The notes under the pieces are model-generated. The model worked only from the letters and a program-made list of their open reading frames with translations. It had not been told where the DNA came from and did not search any database. 64,000 bases of DNA, from contig NZ_BBZJ01000012.1 of NCBI RefSeq assembly GCF_001417775.1, forward strand, positions 372,001 through 436,000. Direction: 5' to 3'. Position 1 is the stretch's first letter; every line of letters begins with the position of its first letter. The stretch comes from Streptomyces sp. TP-A0356. GTDB taxonomy: Bacteria > Actinomycetota > Actinomycetes > Streptomycetales > Streptomycetaceae. The translations under genes and the position numbers were made by a program. Shown one piece after another: positions 9,197 to 17,889 of this stretch.

Positions 9197-10126
9197 TCAG
9201 TGTCCCTCTTCGCCCTGGGCGATCTCGACCTCGTGATGGAAGCCGATGATGCCGGTCGCCGAGGCGCCGACCGAGACGGTGGCGCAGGCGACGAGGAGAA
9301 CGGCGATCCAGCGGGCGGCCCGGTGCGGCGTGCGCGGGGGCGCCAGCAGGGCGGCGACTCGCTGCGGCACCGGTCCGCTGGTCGCGGCGGCCGCGAAGGC
9401 CGGCCGTTCCTCGTTCGCCGCATGGGCCGCGAGCGCGGCGCGGCCGATCGCCCGGGCGGTCAGCCGGCGGTCTCCGACCACCGTGGCGGCGGCCTCGTCG
9501 GCGGCTCGCTCGACCGCGAGCCGGATGACCCCGGCCACGGGCCGCAACCCGGGGTGGCAGTGCGCGGCGAGTTCGGCGACCGCGAGGAAGTAGTGGTGGC
9601 CGCCCGCGTTGTGGGCCCGCTCGTGGGCGAAGAGCGCCTCGCGCTCCTGCGGGCTCAGGCTGCGGAGCATCCCCGTGGTCACGACGATGCGGTGCGGCCG
9701 ACCCGGCAGGGCGTACGCGTCCGGGTGCGGGGAGTCGATGACGCAGAGGTCGCCCGCGGTGGAGCGGCGGTCCGCCTCGGTAGTGGCGGCACGGAAGGCC
9801 CGGGCCTGGCGCAGCACCGTACGGCCCACGGTCCACAGGCACACGGCGAGCCCGCCGACCGAGAACGCGGCCGCGGGTACGACGAACACGGCCGAGCCCG
9901 CGCGCAGTGGGCGTACCAGTTCACCGAGCGCGGCGAAGAGGCGCAGTTGGAGCAGCCCGGTGAGCACGAAGGCGCCCAGCGCGGTCAGGGAGCAGCACGC
10001 GACCACGATGGTGGAGACCGTCACCACCCACAGCGCGCTCACGGGCGTGAGCCGTTCGAGGGCGCGCCGTGCGAGTGGGGCCATCGTGAACGGCAGCGCG
10101 AGCGGTACGAGGAGCAGGAAGGTCAC
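9197..10126 (-). CDS. M56-family (BlaR1-like) integral membrane metalloprotease
   Basis: 309 residues with hydrophobic segments near residues 1-15, 30-60, 78-103 and 266-290, and the zinc-protease motif HERAH at 168-172 in the cytosolic part, followed by ERAADEAA, which supplies the third ligand. M56 proteins cleave partner repressors of the BlaI/MecI family, or are themselves sensors. The C-terminal penicillin-binding sensor of true BlaR1 is absent. It overlaps the upstream BlaI-like gene by four bases (ATGA), so the two are translationally coupled and form one regulatory unit. Confidence 0.88.
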   Translation of the reverse strand: MTFLLLVPLALPFTMAPLARRALERLTPVSALWVVTVSTIVVACCSLTALGAFVLTGLLQLRLFAALGELVRPLRAGSAVFVVPAAAFSVGGLAVCLWTVGRTVLRQARAFRAATTEADRRSTAGDLCVIDSPHPDAYALPGRPHRIVVTTGMLRSLSPQEREALFAHERAHNAGGHHYFLAVAELAAHCHPGLRPVAGVIRLAVERAADEAAATVVGDRRLTARAIGRAALAAHAANEERPAFAAAATSGPVPQRVAALLAPPRTPHRAARWIAVLLVACATVSVGASATGIIGFHHEVEIAQGEEGH

Positions 10127-10494
10127 TGCTCACCGGATTCCAGCAGGTCCCGCAGGACGCGCTCGTCGTCTTCGCTGAGCTGGGCGACGAAACGGGCCAG
10201 CACGGTGTGCCGGTCGGTGTCCCGGTTCAGCTCGGTGTGCATGCGCCGGGCGGTGAGCCCGTGGGCGTCCTGGACGGGGAAGTAGACGTAGCCGCGGCCC
10301 TGGCGCCGGCGGTCGACGATGCCCTTCTCGTGCAGTCGGGACAGGATCGTCGTCACCGTCGTGCGGGCGAGACCGGTTCCGAGGCTCAGCTGCACCTGGC
10401 TCGGGGTCCGAGGTGCGCCGGCGGCCCACAGGGCAGCCATGACGCTCGCTTCCAGTTCACCCGCGGGGCGGCGCTCGTCCTTCGCTTCGGTCAT
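10123..10494 (-). CDS. BlaI/MecI-family transcriptional repressor, 123 aa
   Basis: A small winged-helix repressor: GELEASVMAALWAAG opens the DNA-binding domain, TPSQVQLSLGTGLARTTVTT is the recognition part, and the C-terminal helices after LTARRMH form the dimerisation region. Start ATG 10494 has GAGGAAGG upstream. The gene overlaps the M56 protease gene. Its likely target is the dyad immediately upstream (10528-10552), so self-repression relieved by the protease is expected. The inducing signal, perhaps cell-wall stress, is not shown by the sequence. Confidence 0.9.
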   Translation of the reverse strand: MTEAKDERRPAGELEASVMAALWAAGAPRTPSQVQLSLGTGLARTTVTTILSRLHEKGIVDRRRQGRGYVYFPVQDAHGLTARRMHTELNRDTDRHTVLARFVAQLSEDDERVLRDLLESGEQ

Positions 10495-10527
10495 GGAACC
10501 TTCCTCACCCCGCCGTCGTCTGCATTT

Positions 10528-10552
10528 CTGTAGACCGTCTACAGGATTGTAG
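10528..10552. promoter_or_regulatory. BlaI-type operator with two overlapping dyads
   Basis: CTGTAGA-N3-TCTACAG (10528-10544) is a perfect dyad, and CTACA-N4-TGTAG (10539-10552) overlaps it. BlaI/MecI operators are TACA/TGTA dyads, so this is a close match in the expected place. It lies between the leftward blaI-like gene and the rightward PAP2 gene and could repress both. Confidence 0.8.
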
Positions 10553-10591
10553 TCTTCGCGGGTCCGGCCGGGCCCGTCCCGCCCGTCCATT

Positions 10592-11350
10592 ATGAAAGGG
10601 GCTCACGACCATGGGCGCAGCATGGCGCACCGTACCGCCGCACGTCGCCGCCGTCCCCGGGACGCCGTCGTGAAGCGGACGGACACCGCCGACCTCGCCG
10701 GTTCGACGGCGGTGGGCGCCCTGGTGGCCTTCGTGCTGCTGGCGCTGACCGTCACGGGACACGGTGGCACCCCGCTCTTCGGCGACGAGGACCTGGTGGA
10801 GTGGTCGGCCGCCCATCGCCCGCATGTCGCGGTGGTGGTGGCCCGGGCGCTGACGTACACCGGGACGGGGCTCGTTCCGTATCTGCTCGCCGCCCTTGCG
10901 GGACTCCTGATGGGGCGGTCGACGCGGCGGCGCGTCCTCGCGACGGCGGCGTGTCTCGCGTCTCTGGGCGCCGGTCAGGCCGTGCGGTACGGAGTGATGT
11001 CGCTCGCGGCCCGCCCGCGTCCGGCGGCCCAGGACTGGGTCACGCATGCGTCCGGCTGGTCCTTCCCCTCGGGTCATACGACGACGGCCGCGATCACGGC
11101 CGGACTGCTGGCCCTCGCGATCAGGGCCCGTGCGCCACGGGGCGCAGCCTGGCTTCTGGCCGTGGTCCTCGGCTGGGGCGCCTCGGTCGGCCTGACCCGC
11201 GTGTACCTGGGCGTCCACTGGTTCTCCGACGTCCTGGGCGGCTGGCTGTTCGCCGTGTGCTGGCTGAGCCTGTGCGTGTACGCCGCCGCCCGGCTGACCC
11301 CCAGGCTGGACGCCCGCACACCACGGCCCGTGGAGTCGTCGACGTCCTGA
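10592..11350 (+). CDS. PAP2-family membrane phosphatase
   Basis: A type 2 phosphatidic acid phosphatase / undecaprenyl-diphosphate phosphatase-like membrane protein. The three catalytic motifs are visible: RYGVMSLAARP, SFPSGH and RVYLGVHWFSD, with about five to six hydrophobic helices. The N-terminus is uncertain. ATG 10592 gives 252 residues but has no ribosome site; GTG 10670 gives 226 residues starting just before the first helix. A 20-codon frame with a good AAAGGGG site (ATG 10611, TGA ending at 10673) overlaps that GTG and could couple translation. It is divergent from the BlaI repressor, and a link to cell-wall lipid recycling is an inference. Confidence 0.85.
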   Translation: MKGAHDHGRSMAHRTAARRRRPRDAVVKRTDTADLAGSTAVGALVAFVLLALTVTGHGGTPLFGDEDLVEWSAAHRPHVAVVVARALTYTGTGLVPYLLAALAGLLMGRSTRRRVLATAACLASLGAGQAVRYGVMSLAARPRPAAQDWVTHASGWSFPSGHTTTAAITAGLLALAIRARAPRGAAWLLAVVLGWGASVGLTRVYLGVHWFSDVLGGWLFAVCWLSLCVYAAARLTPRLDARTPRPVESSTS

Positions 11351-11369
11351 ACGGGCCCGCGTTCGGCGC

Positions 11370-12275
11370 TCACTCTGCCTGGCGGTGCAGCGCGTCGAGA
11401 CGGGCCATCTCGTCGTCCGTCAGCCGCAGCGCGCCCGCGGCCACGTTCTGCACGAGGTGATCCGGGTTGCCGGTGCCCGGGATAGCCAGGACGTGCGGCC
11501 CCTGCTGGAGTGTCCACGCGAGCCGTACCTGGGCGGGCGTGCCAGCGTGCGCCCGCGCGATCGCCCGGACCTCGTCGCCGTCGTCGGCGGCCGGGCCGTG
11601 CGGGCCGCCCTTGCCGGCGACCGCGTAGAACGGCACGAAGGCGATGCCCTGTTCGCCGCAGATCCGCAGGAGTTCCTCCGTCTGCGGACGGTGCGCGTGG
11701 AGCCCGTACTGGTTCTGTACGCACACCACCGGCGCGATCGCCTGCGCCTCGGCGAGGTGGCGCGGCTCGACGTCCGAGACGCCGAGGTGCCGGATCAGTC
11801 CGGCGTCGCGCAGTTCCGCGAGCGCCCCGAAGTGCTCGGCGATGGAGTCCTGCCGCATCCGGCGGAGGTTGACCACGTCCAGCTGGTCACGGCCGAGCTG
11901 CCGCAGGTTCTCCTCGACGTGCCCGCGCAGCTGGTCCGGCCGGGCCGAGGTGCCCCACTCCCCCGAGCAGTCGCGGAACGGGCCGACCTTGGTGACGATG
12001 ACCAGGTCGTCCGGGTACGGCGCCAGCGCGCTGTTGATCAGCTCGTTCGCGGAGCGCAGCGACGAGAAGTAGAAGGCGGCCGTGTCGATGTGGTTGACGC
12101 CGAGCTCGACCGCCTTCCGGAGCACGGCGATCGACTGCTCCCGCTCGCTCGGCCTGCCGAGGTGGAAGGCGGCACTGCCCGTCAGCCGCATCGCGCCGAA
12201 GCCTATGCGGTTGACGGACAGGTCGCCCAGCTTCCAGGTACCCGCGGCGTCCGCGGTGATCGTCGGTGAGGTCAT
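11370..12275 (-). CDS. aldo/keto reductase, YdbC / pyridoxine 4-dehydrogenase-like, 301 aa
   Basis: An NADPH-dependent reductase of the subgroup with NRIGFGAMRLTG at the N-terminus, Asp and Tyr in HIDTAAFYF, Lys in IVTKVG, and the motif DVVNLRRM. In the last motif the usual catalytic His is replaced by Arg, as in E. coli YdbC, which reduces pyridoxal. The start is ATG 12275; the open frame extends 12 codons upstream without a better site. It converges on the PAP2 gene with a 19-base gap. Confidence 0.85.
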   Translation of the reverse strand: MTSPTITADAAGTWKLGDLSVNRIGFGAMRLTGSAAFHLGRPSEREQSIAVLRKAVELGVNHIDTAAFYFSSLRSANELINSALAPYPDDLVIVTKVGPFRDCSGEWGTSARPDQLRGHVEENLRQLGRDQLDVVNLRRMRQDSIAEHFGALAELRDAGLIRHLGVSDVEPRHLAEAQAIAPVVCVQNQYGLHAHRPQTEELLRICGEQGIAFVPFYAVAGKGGPHGPAADDGDEVRAIARAHAGTPAQVRLAWTLQQGPHVLAIPGTGNPDHLVQNVAAGALRLTDDEMARLDALHRQAE

Positions 12276-12333
12276 CCGGGGATCATGCGCACACCGCGCG
12301 CGGCGGCGCATCTGGTTTCGCTCGTCCGAGTGC

Positions 12334-13704
12334 TCACGGGTAGGTGTAGGTGTTGAGGGTGTTCACGGCGGACGCCGGGTCACCGAGGTCGTAGCGGTCG
12401 ACGGCGAGGAAGTTGGGCTTCTTGCGGGCGGCGGGCTGGCAGAACCGCTGGGCGCGGTCGGCCAGTTTGGTGTTGTCCGTCTGTGCCGTGGACGCGATCG
12501 TCGCGTCACGGAAGTGGTTCATGACGAACAGCGGGCGGAAGCCTGGTTCGGTGCGGGTCAGGGGGATGGCGGTGTTCGCGTCGTACCAGCGGCTGTAGCA
12601 GGACCAGTCGGAGGAGCCGATGCCCGAGCCCATGGACCAGTAGTTCTCCACCGTCCAGTCCTTCTGGTACATCACGCCGAAGCTGTCGCGGGTGAGTCCG
12701 GCGGCCTCGTCCGAGGAGCGGCTGTGGTCGGTGAAGATCAGCAGCCGGTGGTTCGCGGCGATCAGATCGGCCATCTTCGGCCAGCCGTGCTGCCGCACCC
12801 CCGTCTGGTCGGGGCGGTAGAGCACGTCCGACAGGCCGTTGACCCGGGCCAGTTCGCTGCGCAGGACGCCCGGGTCGACGTAGTCCTCGAGGAAGACGGT
12901 GATGAACTGATCCGGGTGCGCCTTGAGGAAGTCCACGATGCGCTGGACGTCCACCCACAGGGCGACCGGACGGCTGACCAGGGTGCAGCTGTTGTGGCAG
13001 AGGATCGCACCGTCGGGAGTCTGGTGGATGTCCAGCATGAACCCCCGTACGCCGTCCGCGAGTTGCTGGTTGATGCCGCGCGTCTGGTTGGGCACCAGGT
13101 TCACGAAGGGCGGGGCGAAGCCGCCGTCGACTCCGTTGGCGTACGCGTTGTGCGCGGTGAGGAACGTGACCTGGTCGAGGGTGCGCTGGTCGGCGGACGG
13201 CATGGGGCTGGTGGGCGAGACGACCGGCGTGAGGTACCAGGAGGCGAGGCCGCCCGAGGAGCCGATGGCCAGTTGCGCGGGGTAGTTGGCGCCGGCGGGC
13301 TTGGCCGCGACGGTCAGGTAGCGCTCGGTCCCGGGAGCCTTGAGGGTGTACTGGTCACCCCCGGCGGGCGTGATGTCCCAGACCGCGTCGGCGCTCGCGC
13401 ATGCGACGGTGCGGGCCTGGTCGCCGGAGCGACCGAGGCAACTGCCCGTGGTGTCTGCGCTTTCGAGGACGTACGACGTCCCGCTCGCTCTCAGGTTCCA
13501 CTGCTGGTGGTCCTCATTGCCCTTGGGGTTGTGCTGTTCGACGGCGCCCCCGTTGTCGGCCGCGTCGAGTCCGGTGGTCGCGCTCTGGACGTAGTAGGCG
13601 CCCGCGGCCGGAACCGCCGGCGCGGCGCTGGAGGTTGCGGGAGGCGCCACGACCGCGGCGGCCAGTGCCGCGGTCGTGGCGAGCAGGGCGTGGGGGGTGC
13701 GCAT
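12334..13704 (-). CDS. secreted PI-PLC X-domain phospholipase-like protein, 456 aa
   Basis: A signal peptide (MRTPHALLATTAALAAA, Ala-rich, probable cleavage near residue 28) leads into a ricin-like beta-trefoil segment (QQWNLRASG, about residues 35-160) and then a phosphatidylinositol-specific phospholipase C X domain. The two catalytic histidines appear as His185 in FLTAHNAY and His237 in AILCHNSC, 52 residues apart, close to the spacing in Bacillus PI-PLC. It is likely secreted and may bind sugars through the trefoil. It lies 64 bases downstream of the chitinase in the same direction. Confidence 0.85.
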   Translation of the reverse strand: MRTPHALLATTAALAAAVVAPPATSSAAPAVPAAGAYYVQSATTGLDAADNGGAVEQHNPKGNEDHQQWNLRASGTSYVLESADTTGSCLGRSGDQARTVACASADAVWDITPAGGDQYTLKAPGTERYLTVAAKPAGANYPAQLAIGSSGGLASWYLTPVVSPTSPMPSADQRTLDQVTFLTAHNAYANGVDGGFAPPFVNLVPNQTRGINQQLADGVRGFMLDIHQTPDGAILCHNSCTLVSRPVALWVDVQRIVDFLKAHPDQFITVFLEDYVDPGVLRSELARVNGLSDVLYRPDQTGVRQHGWPKMADLIAANHRLLIFTDHSRSSDEAAGLTRDSFGVMYQKDWTVENYWSMGSGIGSSDWSCYSRWYDANTAIPLTRTEPGFRPLFVMNHFRDATIASTAQTDNTKLADRAQRFCQPAARKKPNFLAVDRYDLGDPASAVNTLNTYTYP

Positions 13705-13768
13705 GACGGATGTGCCCTTCGTTTCGGCTGATGGTCAGGTGCATGACACCATGCCCTGCGGTACGCCG

Positions 13769-14479
13769 TCAGCAGGAGAGGTTGCCGCCCGGTGAAACTC
13801 CGAGGATCTGGGTGAAGCGCCGGTAGGCGTCGACACGGCTCTGCACCTGCGCGGGGTTCCTGCCGTCGCACTCCAGGGAGCCGTTGATGCTGCGGATCGT
13901 CTGGCCGAAGCCCGCGCCGTTCACCATGGCGTTGTGGCCGGTCATGGATCCGGGGCCGGACTGGGTGTTCCAGTACCACAGGCCGGTCTTCCAGGCGACG
14001 GCCGCGTCGTTCTGCACCCGGTACGGGTTGTCGAGCAGGTCGATGCCGAGCGCGTCGCCCGCGGCCTTGTAGTTGAAGTTCCAGCTGAGCTGGAGCGGCC
14101 CGCGCCCGTAGTACGCCGCTTGGCCCGCCGGACAGCCGTACGGCCGGCTCCGGTCGCAGTAGTGCGGGTAGTTGGCGGTGTTCTGCTCGACCACGTACAC
14201 CAGCCCGCCGGTCTCGTGGCTGACGTTGGCGAGGAAGGCCGCGGCCTCCTGCTTCTTCACCGTGTCGCTGCCGGTGTTCGCGAAGGCGGGGTACGCACCG
14301 AGGGCGGCGGTGAGACCGCTGTACGTGTAGAAGCCGTTCCGGTTCGGGAACATCTGGTTGAACTGCGCCTGGCTCACGACGAAGCCGGCGGCGGATGCCG
14401 TGGGGGCCGACTGCAGCACCAGAGCGGCGCCCGAGACGGCGAGCGAGGTCAGGGCTGCGGCGATGCGGCGCTTCGACAC
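13769..14479 (-). CDS. secreted GH19 chitinase, catalytic domain only
   Basis: An endochitinase of glycoside hydrolase family 19, hydrolysing chitin with inversion. The signal peptide ends near ASA|AG (residue 31). The catalytic pair is Glu89 in SHETGG and Glu98, nine residues apart as in other Streptomyces family-19 enzymes, followed by YYGRGPLQLSWNFNY. At 236 residues it has no chitin-binding domain, unlike the ChiC/ChiF type. The upstream direct repeats (14614-14646) are those of chitin-inducible genes, so expression is expected to respond to chitin or N-acetylglucosamine. Confidence 0.93.
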   Translation of the reverse strand: MSKRRIAAALTSLAVSGAALVLQSAPTASAAGFVVSQAQFNQMFPNRNGFYTYSGLTAALGAYPAFANTGSDTVKKQEAAAFLANVSHETGGLVYVVEQNTANYPHYCDRSRPYGCPAGQAAYYGRGPLQLSWNFNYKAAGDALGIDLLDNPYRVQNDAAVAWKTGLWYWNTQSGPGSMTGHNAMVNGAGFGQTIRSINGSLECDGRNPAQVQSRVDAYRRFTQILGVSPGGNLSC

Positions 14480-14613
14480 GGGTCAACTCCTCTGCGGGGC
14501 ACGGCCGCTCCCCACGAGGCAGGGCGGAGCCGAGCCTTGTGCGCATGCGCCGGTGATACCGGCCACGGCGTGGGGGCGGCCGTGGTGGGGGGTGTGGAGG
14601 CACACTCAATCGC

Positions 14614-14646
14614 TTTGGTCTGTACCAGTCAAGGGTGTAGACCAGT
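14614..14646 (-). promoter_or_regulatory. chitinase direct repeats / DasR-like sites
   Basis: Read on the minus strand, TGGTCTACACCC (14644-14633) and TGGTACAGACCA (14627-14616) are 17 bases apart and match the 12-bp direct repeat TGGTCCAGACCT of Streptomyces chitinase promoters at 9 and 10 positions. Each is preceded by TTGAC, a -35-like element. Each also agrees with a DasR dre palindrome as I recall it (about 13 and 12 of 16). They sit 137-168 bases upstream of the chitinase ATG. Confidence 0.8.
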
Positions 14647-14672
14647 CAATGGCCGACAACCACAGCACGACG

Positions 14673-14702
14673 CGGGCCCGGTCGCACATGCGGCCGGGCC
14701 CG
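14673..14702 (-). terminator. terminator of the aldehyde dehydrogenase gene
   Basis: CGGGCCCGG (14673-14681) pairs perfectly with CCGGGCCCG (14694-14702) around a 12-base loop, 22 bases after the dehydrogenase stop codon. It separates that transcript from the chitinase promoter. Confidence 0.7.
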
Positions 14703-14724
14703 GCAAGTCTCTTGTTCGGAGGTC

Positions 14725-16047
14725 TCAGCCCAGGGGCTTCTCCAGAACCGCCTTGCGGTGGCTGAAGGTCTCGATCGAGTAGCGGCCGTGGTAGCTGCCC
14801 ATGCCACTCTCCCCCACGCCGCCGAACGGCAGGTCGGAGACGGTGAGATGGGCGAGCGGCAGGCCGTAGCCAAGGCCGCCGGAGGACGTCTCGGCGGCGA
14901 TCCGCCGCCGGGTGTCGTCGGACTCGGTGAAGACGTACAGCGCCAGCGGCTTGTCGCGGTCGTTGATGAAGTCGATCGCCTCGTCGAGACCGGCCACGGT
15001 GACGACGGGCAGGACCGGGCCGAAGATCTCCTCCTGCATCACAGGGGACTTGGGGTCGACGTCGGCCAGGACGGTCGGCGCGATGTACTTCGTCGGGCGG
15101 TCACTGCCGCCGCCCACGACCACGCGACCGGAGTCGAGCAGGCCGCTGAGTCGGTCGAAATGGCGTTCGTTGACGATCCGGCCGTACTCGCCGTGGCCCG
15201 CGGGGTCCGTGCCGTAGAGCGCCTCGACGGCCCGGACGAGCGCCGGTTCGAGGGCGGCGGCGGTCTCCGGGTCGGTCAGGACGTAGTCGGGGGCCACACA
15301 CGTCTGCCCCGCATTGAGGAACTTGCCGCGGGCCAGTCGGTCGGCGACCACGTCGAGATCGATACCGCGGTCGACGAACACCGGTGACTTGCCGCCGAGT
15401 TCGAGGGTGACCGGGGTGAGGTGCTCGGCGGCGGCCCGCATGACGATGCGGCCGACGGTCCCGTTTCCGGTGTAGAAGATGTGGTCGAAGCGCTCGGCCA
15501 GCAGAGCCGTGGTCTCCGGGATACCGCCCTCGACCACGGCGACCGCCTCGGTGTCGAGGTACGCCGGCAGCAGGCGGGCGAGCGCGGCCGAGGTCGCGGG
15601 AGCCAGCTCACTGGGCTTGGCGACGACCGCGTTGCCGGCGGCCAGCGCGCCGATCATGGGGGCCAGCAGGAGCTGGGCCGGGTAGTTCCAGGGCGCGATG
15701 ACCAGAACCACGCCGAGCGGGTCGTACTGCGTCCACGCCGTCGCGTCGCCGCCGAGGTGCGCGGGGACCGGGGCGGGGTCGGGGCGCAGCCACTGGTCGA
15801 GATGCTGGAGGGTGTGGTCGATCTCGCGGGTCGTGAAGTCGATCTCGGTGCGGTAGGCCTCGGTGGAGCTCTTGCCCAGGTCGGCGTGGAGGGCGGCGGC
15901 CAGCTCCGGGCCGTTCTCCGCCAGCATCTCGCGCAGGCGGCGCAACTGGGCCGTGCGCCACTCGACGGGCTTGGTGCGGCCGGTGCGGAAGGTGGCGCGC
16001 AGCCGGGCCACGATGTCGGCGGGCTGCTCGGGGCTGGGGTGGTTCAC
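14725..16047 (-). CDS. NAD(P)-dependent aldehyde dehydrogenase, class-3-like, 440 aa
   Basis: Oxidises an aldehyde to a carboxylate. The Rossmann part has VLVIAPWNYPAQLLL and VAKPSELAP; the general base Glu is in TLELGGKSP and the nucleophile Cys in NAGQTCVAPDYV. The lengths of the C-terminal segment and of the whole protein match the class-3 / coniferyl-aldehyde type. GTG 16047 is chosen for its GAGG site; the frame is open 24 codons further upstream without support. It seems to be a single-gene transcript with its own terminator. Substrate unknown. Confidence 0.9.
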   Translation of the reverse strand: MNHPSPEQPADIVARLRATFRTGRTKPVEWRTAQLRRLREMLAENGPELAAALHADLGKSSTEAYRTEIDFTTREIDHTLQHLDQWLRPDPAPVPAHLGGDATAWTQYDPLGVVLVIAPWNYPAQLLLAPMIGALAAGNAVVAKPSELAPATSAALARLLPAYLDTEAVAVVEGGIPETTALLAERFDHIFYTGNGTVGRIVMRAAAEHLTPVTLELGGKSPVFVDRGIDLDVVADRLARGKFLNAGQTCVAPDYVLTDPETAAALEPALVRAVEALYGTDPAGHGEYGRIVNERHFDRLSGLLDSGRVVVGGGSDRPTKYIAPTVLADVDPKSPVMQEEIFGPVLPVVTVAGLDEAIDFINDRDKPLALYVFTESDDTRRRIAAETSSGGLGYGLPLAHLTVSDLPFGGVGESGMGSYHGRYSIETFSHRKAVLEKPLG

Positions 16048-16228
16048 GGTGCCTCGCTGCTGGTGCGGGGTCCTTGCGGCCCGCAAGGACCGTCTCGGTC
16101 GGTCAGGTGTAAATGCCAACCTTTCATGGGGCCCCGTCCATTCCGGTGGCAGGGAGAACCCGGCCGTCTGAGCCGTACGTCACACCCGACGGCCGTGGGG
16201 CCCCGACCCGCTGCGGGCGAGCGGGGTG

Positions 16229-17434
16229 TCAGAGGTCCGCCCCTCCTGCCGCCTCGCGCCGCCGCCGTTCCAGGTGGGCGCGTTCCGCCGGACTCCCGGT
16301 ACGGGCGATGGCCGCCTCGTAGGCCCGTACGGCATCGGCCGCGCGTCCCAGGCGGCGCAGCAGGTCGGCGCGGACCGCGTGGAAGACGTGGTAGCCGTCG
16401 AGGTCGAGGGAGTCCACCAGCTCCAGAGCCGATCGCGGGCCCTCGGTCTCGGCCACGGCGACGGCCCGGTTCAGGGCCACGACCGGACTCGGGGTGAGGG
16501 CCGTGAGCTGGTCGTACAGCCGAAGGATCTGTCCCCAGTCGGTGGCGTCCGCCGTCGGCGCGTCGCTGTGCACCGCGTTGATCGCGGCCTGGACCTGGTA
16601 CGGCCCCGGCCGGTTCCGGCGCAGACAGCGGCGGACGAGCGTCTGGCCCTCGGCGATCAGGTCGCGGTCCCAGCGGGTGCGGTCCTGCTCGGGCAGCGGC
16701 ACCAGCTCCCCGTCGTGCCCGGCACGGGCGCGGCGGCGCGCCTCGATCAGCAGCATCAGCGCGAGCAGGCCGGTCACCTCGGGCTCGTCCGGCATCAGCT
16801 CGGACAGCAGACGGCCCAGGCGCACGGCTTCGGTGCACAGATCGGGCGAACCGGAGTAACCCTCGTTGAAGATCAGGTAGATGACGGCCAGCACACCGTT
16901 CAGCCGGTCGGGCAGGTCCGCGTCGCGGGGCACGCGGTAGGGGATGCCCGCGGCCCGGATCTTGGCCTTGGCCCGCACCAGGCGCTGCGCCAGCGTGGGC
17001 TCGGGCACCAGGAAGGCCCGGGCGATCTGCGCCGTGGAGAGCCCGCCGAGCAGGCGCAGGGTCAGCGCGACCCTTGCCTGCAGGGCGAGTGCCGGGTGGC
17101 AGCAGGTGAAGATCAGACGGAGCCGGTCGTCGCGCACGGGTCCCTCCTCGGCCGGTGCGTCGGGCGCGTACAGCCGGGCGGCCTCGGCATGGCGGGCGTC
17201 CCGGGAGGACTCACGGCGCAGCCCGTCGATCGCGCGGTTGCGCGCGGTGGCGATGATCCAGCCGGCCGGGCTCGGCGGCACGCCGGTCTCCGGCCACTTC
17301 CGCAGGGCCCTGGTGAAGGCGTCCTGGACCGCTTCCTCGGCGAGGTCGATGTCGCCGAGGAAGCCGACGAGGACGGAGACCGCGCGGCCGTACTCGGCGC
17401 GGAAGACGGCCTCGACGTCGGTGGCGTCCGGCAT
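16229..17434 (-). CDS. ECF42-type RNA polymerase sigma factor with C-terminal extension
   Basis: An extracytoplasmic-function sigma factor of 401 residues, twice the usual length. Sigma2 spans about residues 10-75 ([28 protein letters not shown]), sigma4 about 105-165 ([21 protein letters not shown]), and the remaining 230 residues form a helical TPR-like extension ([33 protein letters not shown]). This layout, with the preceding YCII/DGPF gene, defines the ECF42 group; there is no membrane anti-sigma factor. The start overlaps the DGPF stop by one base, so the pair is translationally coupled. Confidence 0.92.
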   Translation of the reverse strand: MPDATDVEAVFRAEYGRAVSVLVGFLGDIDLAEEAVQDAFTRALRKWPETGVPPSPAGWIIATARNRAIDGLRRESSRDARHAEAARLYAPDAPAEEGPVRDDRLRLIFTCCHPALALQARVALTLRLLGGLSTAQIARAFLVPEPTLAQRLVRAKAKIRAAGIPYRVPRDADLPDRLNGVLAVIYLIFNEGYSGSPDLCTEAVRLGRLLSELMPDEPEVTGLLALMLLIEARRRARAGHDGELVPLPEQDRTRWDRDLIAEGQTLVRRCLRRNRPGPYQVQAAINAVHSDAPTADATDWGQILRLYDQLTALTPSPVVALNRAVAVAETEGPRSALELVDSLDLDGYHVFHAVRADLLRRLGRAADAVRAYEAAIARTGSPAERAHLERRRREAAGGADL

Positions 17435-17790
17435 CAGTCCTCGGCCGTGTGCATGAAGGGGCGCACCTCGATGGGGAGGGTGGTGGCCCGTGCCGCCTTC
17501 CGGCCCCAGTCCAGGGCGGCGTCCAGGTCGGGGGCCTTGATCAGGCAGAGGCCGCCCAGATACTCCTTGCCCTCGGCGTAGGGCCCGTCGGTGATCAGCA
17601 CATCGCCGTCCTCGGCCCGCAGGACGGTGGCCGTCTCCGGGCCGTGCAGTCCGCCGGCGAAGACCCAGGCTCCGGCCTCGCGCAGTTCCTCGTGGAAGGT
17701 CTCGACGTTGTGCATGATCGCCGCGAGCGCCTCGGCCGAGGGCGGCTCGCCCTCGCTCGGCTGGATCACACTGAGCAGGTAGTACTTCAT
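17434..17790 (-). CDS. YCII-related DGPF protein, 118 aa
   Basis: A small protein with an alpha/beta fold. The motif [15 protein letters not shown] is the DGPF signature in the DGPY form. Such genes occur next to ECF42 sigma factors and are often their targets; the biochemical role is unknown, though a sensory or antioxidant role has been suggested for the family. Start ATG 17790 has a GGAGGACG site. It is the first gene of the two-gene operon with the sigma factor, so autoregulation through it is likely. Confidence 0.9.
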   Translation of the reverse strand: MKYYLLSVIQPSEGEPPSAEALAAIMHNVETFHEELREAGAWVFAGGLHGPETATVLRAEDGDVLITDGPYAEGKEYLGGLCLIKAPDLDAALDWGRKAARATTLPIEVRPFMHTAED

Positions 17791-17889
17791 GACGTCCTCC
17801 TTGGCGCCGTGGGGGCTCTCCCACCTCCTACACGAACGGCACAGCCCCGGATCGACACCTCGCCCGACGACATCGGGAGAATCTTCCTC

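Noticed and set aside
7019..10285. 1088-codon plus-strand frame
   Set aside because: Overlaps adenosine deaminase, VOC and M56 genes in antisense and shows no domain.
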